DNA of 46,341 nt. It comes from Eubacterium sp. Lineage in GTDB: Bacteria > Bacillota > Clostridia > Lachnospirales > Lachnospiraceae. Position 1 is the stretch's first letter. The number at the start of each line of letters is the position of its first letter. Of the stretch, positions 43,457 to 46,341 are shown in pieces. The DNA lies in assembly GCA_024698585.1 (NCBI GenBank), contig JAILRB010000041.1:1-46341 (forward strand), read 5' to 3'. Made by a program: the position numbers and the translations under genes. The notes below the pieces were generated by a model. The model did not search any database, was not told the DNA's origin, and saw nothing but the letters and a program-made list of their open reading frames with translations.

Positions 43457-43720
43457 TTAAGCAATAGTATTAACTAATTTTGTTAATCTAGAAACTTTTC
43501 TAGCAACGTTGTTCTTGTGGTAAATACCCTTTGAACCAGCCATTTCGATAGCCTTTGTTGCAGCTGTTAAAGCTTCCTGTGCAGCTGCCTGATCTTTAGC
43601 AGCAACAGCAGCTTCTACTTTCTTGATAGCTGTCTTAACTGAAGATTTAACGCTCTTGTTTCTTTCGTACTTAGTTCTGTTAACTAAGATTCTTTTCTTT
43701 GCTGACTTAATGTTAGCCAT
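43457..43720 (-). CDS. rpsT: 30S ribosomal protein S20
   Basis: An 87-residue S20, a lysine/alanine-rich helical protein bound to the base of the 30S body. It begins MANIKSAKKRILVN and ends NVARKVSRLTKLVNTIA, both diagnostic. GGAGGTAG precedes the ATG. It is transcribed away from gpr from a strong promoter through a leader of about 109 bases with two hairpins. Confidence 0.97.
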   Translation of the reverse strand: MANIKSAKKRILVNRTKYERNKSVKSSVKTAIKKVEAAVAAKDQAAAQEALTAATKAIEMAGSKGIYHKNNVARKVSRLTKLVNTIA

Positions 43721-43749
43721 TTTTTCTACCTCCGTGAAAAATCATATTG

Positions 43750-43824
43750 CAATTTCCATTGAGAGAGATTGGAAATTGAGTTTCACCATCTGCACCTTGA
43801 GGATTTGCGGACGTCTGGTGCAGA
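43750..43824 (-). promoter_or_regulatory. Structured 5' leader of rpsT
   Basis: Two stems lie in the transcript before rpsT: TCTGCACC / GGTGCAGA arms (43789-43796 with 43817-43824), close to the predicted 5' end, and CAATTTCC / GGAAATTG arms (43750-43757 with 43771-43778) before the ribosome binding site. Neither has a U-run. Feedback control by S20 is a reasonable guess only. Confidence 0.5.
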
Positions 43825-43835
43825 CATCAACTGTT

Positions 43836-43864
43836 ATTTTATTAGAAGTCGGAGGAAAAGTCAA
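43836..43864 (-). promoter_or_regulatory. Promoter of rpsT
   Basis: On the - strand: TTGACT (43859-43864), exactly 17 bp, TAAAAT (43836-43841); predicted transcript start near 43829. Confidence 0.7.
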
Positions 43865-43938
43865 ATACTTTTTTGGATGTGAATAGATGTATGTCAAGAT
43901 GGAAAGAATGATAATGAGTGAAAGAACAGGAGGAAACT

Positions 43939-44847
43939 ATGGAACATCAGGAATTATATACGGACCTGGCACTGGAGGAACGGGAAAAATATGAGAAAGA
44001 AGTTGAAATTTCTGGGGTGAAGATTGACGAAGAACAGAGCGAAGAATTAAAGATGACCATCACTACGGTAGAAATCGTGAATCAGCATGGGGAAAGGGCC
44101 ATGGGAAAGCCCAAGGGAAAATATATTACGGTGGAAAGTAGATTGCTGAAGGAAAATATGGAAAAACTGCAAAGAGAATTTTCGGAGCAATTAAAGGAAG
44201 TTTTGTTGAAAGTGGTTGGGAAAAAATCCAGAGGACGAGTGTTGGTTGTAGGATTGGGAAATGCCAATGCCACACCGGATGCTTTGGGACCGAAAGTGAC
44301 GGAAAAAATTAATGTGGGCGAAGGGGTATTGTGCATTGCTCCCGGGGTATGGGCGCAAACCGGAATGGAAACCTTTGACATTGTAAAGGGGGTGGTGGAA
44401 GAGGTGAAACCGGATCTGATTCTGGTAATTGATTCTCTGGCCTCCAGAAATATCAGACGTGTAACCACGACGGTTCAGATTACGGATACGGGGATTACCC
44501 CGGGATCAGGAGTGGGAAATCATCGGAAAGGGATTAGTGAAGCATCCCTAAAAAGAAAGGTGATTGCAATTGGTGTACCTATGGTGGTGAGTGGAGCGAC
44601 CATTGTGAATGATACTATGGAAAAATTGTTGGGAATACTGAAAATGGTGAAAAAGAGCAGTGGTTGGATGGAAGTGCTGGATGGCTATACGCAGGAAGAA
44701 AAGTATCAATTGTTCGAGGAGTTGTTATCGGAGGAAACAGAGCAGACTTTTGTGACGCCGAAGGATGTGGATGAAATTGTGGAAAACTTAAGCGTAGTCA
44801 TTGCGGAAGCTGTAAATCGGTTTTGTCATGAATGGGTCATATGTTAA
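43939..44847 (+). CDS. gpr: Germination protease (spore SASP endopeptidase)
   Basis: A 302-residue aspartate-type protease that degrades small acid-soluble proteins when spores germinate. The propeptide processing region is YTDLALEER (residues 5-13). The catalytic-region block GLGNANATPDALGPKV and the following VIDSLASR and GSGVGNHRKGIS blocks are conserved. ATG 43939 is chosen with CAGGAGG at 43927-43933; an upstream in-frame GTG at 43918 has no site. gpr followed by spoIIP is the standard order and marks the organism as a spore former. Confidence 0.95.
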   Translation: MEHQELYTDLALEEREKYEKEVEISGVKIDEEQSEELKMTITTVEIVNQHGERAMGKPKGKYITVESRLLKENMEKLQREFSEQLKEVLLKVVGKKSRGRVLVVGLGNANATPDALGPKVTEKINVGEGVLCIAPGVWAQTGMETFDIVKGVVEEVKPDLILVIDSLASRNIRRVTTTVQITDTGITPGSGVGNHRKGISEASLKRKVIAIGVPMVVSGATIVNDTMEKLLGILKMVKKSSGWMEVLDGYTQEEKYQLFEELLSEETEQTFVTPKDVDEIVENLSVVIAEAVNRFCHEWVIC

Positions 44848-44865
44848 GAAGGTAGAACATATATT
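44837..44865 (+). promoter_or_regulatory. Possible sigma-E-type promoter of spoIIP
   Basis: TCATATG (44837-44843), a 14-bp spacer and CATATATT (44858-44865) closely fit the mother-cell sigma-E pattern (KMATATT, 13-15 bp, CATACAnT). The -35 lies over the end of gpr. In Bacillus subtilis spoIIP has its own sigma-E promoter, which makes this plausible. Confidence 0.45.
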
Positions 44866-44937
44866 ATAGATGTAGAAAAAGTATGTGGGACAGGGAACTT
44901 AAAACAAGAATAGAGAGAAATCCATAGGGGGAACGGT

Positions 44938-46197
44938 GTGAAAATTGGGAAACACAGATTAAAAGAATCCTGGGTCCGGACAATTGGAGGGATTGTGATT
45001 GTAGGGCTTAGTTTATATATTGCGGCGTGTTGCCTAGAGATTATTTTGGGGGAAAAGGAAAATCCCATGTATGAGGAATCTGCCAGGTATGTGGGAAATA
45101 TCATTGCCCGGGAAATTGTGGAAAATTCCGATGTGATGGAACGTTATATGATGTGTTTAGAGGAAAACAAAGATTTGTCAGATGTTGCAAAAGTGGAGTT
45201 ATTAAAAACAGTTGTTACAGAGTGCATTGATGCCAGTGAATATACATATGATACTACAGATCCAGGATTTAATCAGGTGATTCATATGATTTACGATAAT
45301 ATGAATGCGTCGAATTCCGTGGAAGAAACAACGAAGGAGGAGTCTGTCACAGAAGCGGTTACAGAAAAGAAAAAGGAAGCTGTTGCGCGGGCGAATATTG
45401 TACCGGAGCCAAAATCGAAGGGGAAAACCTATACAGCAAGGAATATCGGTTCCTTTAAGGAAATTCTGGAAAAGTATTATACGGTGACTTCAGCCACGAC
45501 ATTGTACGAAAAGGATATGCCACTGGAAAAAGCAATGGAAGAGAAGTTTGAAATTAAGGGGAAGGGAAAGAAGCCGCAAATTCTGATTTATCATACTCAT
45601 TCGCAGGAGGAGTTTAAGAATAGTACGGGAAATCCGGAAACAACCATTATCGGTGTGGGAAGCAGACTGGCAGAGGTTTTGGAAAAGCAGTATGGTTACA
45701 ATGTCATTCATGATACATCTACCTATGATATTGTGCGGGGAAAACTGGACCGTAATGAGGCCTATGACCAATCCCGAGCCGGAGTAAAGAAACTTTTGAA
45801 GAAGTATCCTTCCATAAGCTTGTGTTTGGATATTCACCGGGATGGCGTGGGAGATAACACGAGATTGATTACGGAAGTCAATGGAAAAAAGACTGCTCAG
45901 ATTATGCTGTTTAATGGAATGTCCCGATTTAAATTATCCGGAGACATTGATTATCTTTATAATCCTTATCGGTTTGAAAGTCTGGCGTTGACATTGCAGA
46001 TGAAATTGAAGGCGGAGGAATTTTATCCGGGATTTACCAGAAGGAATTATGTGAATGCATATCAATATAATCTGGATATTTGCAGGCAATGTATGCTAAT
46101 CGAAGTGGGAGCACAGACCAATACTTATCAGGAAGCAAAAAATGCAGCAGAACCAATAGCGGTGCTGATTCATAAAGTGCTGGGAAAGAAGCAATAA
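44938..46197 (+). CDS. spoIIP: Stage II sporulation protein P
   Basis: A 419-residue membrane-anchored amidase/endopeptidase of the engulfment machinery (with SpoIID and SpoIIM). An N-terminal membrane helix (about 17-38) is followed by a low-complexity Glu/Thr/Lys linker (about 120-155). The catalytic domain (about 215-410) has the zinc-site block ILIYHTHSQEEF, a conserved CLDIHRDGVG and a C-terminal LIEVGAQTN. It starts with GTG at 44938 behind GGGGGAAC and lies 90 bp after gpr. Confidence 0.93.
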   Translation: MKIGKHRLKESWVRTIGGIVIVGLSLYIAACCLEIILGEKENPMYEESARYVGNIIAREIVENSDVMERYMMCLEENKDLSDVAKVELLKTVVTECIDASEYTYDTTDPGFNQVIHMIYDNMNASNSVEETTKEESVTEAVTEKKKEAVARANIVPEPKSKGKTYTARNIGSFKEILEKYYTVTSATTLYEKDMPLEKAMEEKFEIKGKGKKPQILIYHTHSQEEFKNSTGNPETTIIGVGSRLAEVLEKQYGYNVIHDTSTYDIVRGKLDRNEAYDQSRAGVKKLLKKYPSISLCLDIHRDGVGDNTRLITEVNGKKTAQIMLFNGMSRFKLSGDIDYLYNPYRFESLALTLQMKLKAEEFYPGFTRRNYVNAYQYNLDICRQCMLIEVGAQTNTYQEAKNAAEPIAVLIHKVLGKKQ

Positions 46198-46228
46198 AAA
46201 GGGGCTGTAAAAAAAGTCCCCTAACAGA

Positions 46229-46264
46229 AAAACGGCTATGAGCTCGCGCTCATAGCCGTTTTTT
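46229..46264 (+). terminator. Strong terminator after spoIIP / before transposase-like ORF
   Basis: Perfect 15-bp arms AAAACGGCTATGAGC / GCTCATAGCCGTTTT, four-base loop and a T-run. It could end spoIIP transcription or shield a transposase gene from read-through. Confidence 0.85.
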
Positions 46265-46277
46265 GATATAATTAATT

Positions 46278-46341
46278 ATGCTACTAAATAAAAATATCAA
46301 TGATAATTATACAGCACGTCAGCTAAAATTACCATTGATTC
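46278..46341 (+). CDS. N-terminal fragment of a putative transposase
   Basis: ATG at 46278 opens a frame of 21 residues (MLLNKNINDNYTARQLKLPL and on) that runs off the window. The TARQLKLPL pattern is reminiscent of the N-terminus of IS1182-group DDE transposases in Clostridia, but the fragment is too short to be sure. No clear ribosome binding site is visible, as is common for transposase genes. Confidence 0.35.
   Translation, partial: MLLNKNINDNYTARQLKLPLI

Larger units (their letters stand above)
46201..46341 (+). mobile_element. Probable left end of an insertion sequence, cut by window edge
   Basis: Three bases after the spoIIP stop a GGGGCTGTAAAAAAAGTCCC stretch resembles a terminal inverted repeat. 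A strong stem-loop with a T-run and a short ORF that looks like a transposase N-terminus follow. The right end is outside the window, so repeats and target duplications cannot be checked. In Bacillus-type synteny lepA would be expected here. Confidence 0.4.

Overview
The window looks like a low-GC, spore-forming member of the Clostridia, most likely Lachnospiraceae. The evidence is an A/T-rich coding style with AGGAGG-type ribosome binding sites, spore genes (gpr, spoIIP, a GerMN lipoprotein), an L17 protein with a large internal insertion, a second type IIA topoisomerase pair, and many Gram-positive lipoproteins. Genus cannot be fixed from sequence reading alone. The first base falls inside rpsK and the last base falls inside what looks like a transposase gene.

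Layout. (1) 1-2538: the end of the ribosomal protein/RNA polymerase operon (rpsK', rpsD, rpoA, rplQ). It is followed at 2546-2694 by a striking nested palindrome of three hairpins closed by an outer 11-bp stem. (2) 2814-6256: a processive GT2 glycosyltransferase and, convergent to it, an LTA-synthase-like sulfatase. They sit between rplQ and the ECF transporter genes that are adjacent to rplQ in many Firmicutes. (3) 6406-10347: ecfA1-ecfA2-ecfT-truA and a small lipoprotein. (4) 10374-11024 (-): a Pr6Pr-type membrane protein. (5) 11221-20649: a long co-directional run with a clear promoter: GNAT acetyltransferase, histidine phosphatase, topoisomerase B and A subunits, a secreted glucosaminidase with SH3, Big2 and FN3 domains, an HAD-fold protein lacking its catalytic aspartates, and a PrsA-like lipoprotein. 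(6) 20715-22388: an ABC-2 exporter. (7) 22438-26650 (-): GT2-GtrA-YfhO, a three-component cell-envelope glycosylation operon. (8) 26758-31673: arginine biosynthesis, with argG divergent from argJ-argB-argD; an array of ArgR-like boxes lies over the argJ promoter. (9) 31770-33976: a Na/Pi transporter and a small DMT-type transporter. (10) 34086-41236: comEA, a two-component system, a GerMN lipoprotein, comEC and holA, apparently one operon. (11) 41263-43420: an islet holding a broken HprK-like gene, a PqqD-like peptide chaperone, a membrane-less SipW-type serine peptidase and a PF14907-type nucleotidyltransferase, a set of families seen in RiPP (lasso-type) gene clusters. (12) 43457-46197: rpsT (-), gpr and spoIIP. 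(13) 46201-end: the probable left end of an insertion sequence.

Together the region mixes conserved Firmicutes synteny blocks (spc operon-ecf-truA; comEC-holA-rpsT-gpr-spoIIP) with inserted accessory modules. The most interesting parts are the PqqD/peptidase/nucleotidyltransferase islet at the holA-rpsT junction, the two-component system inside the DNA-uptake operon, the pseudo-enzyme HAD, and the multi-hairpin element after rplQ. No tRNA, rRNA or CRISPR array was recognised.
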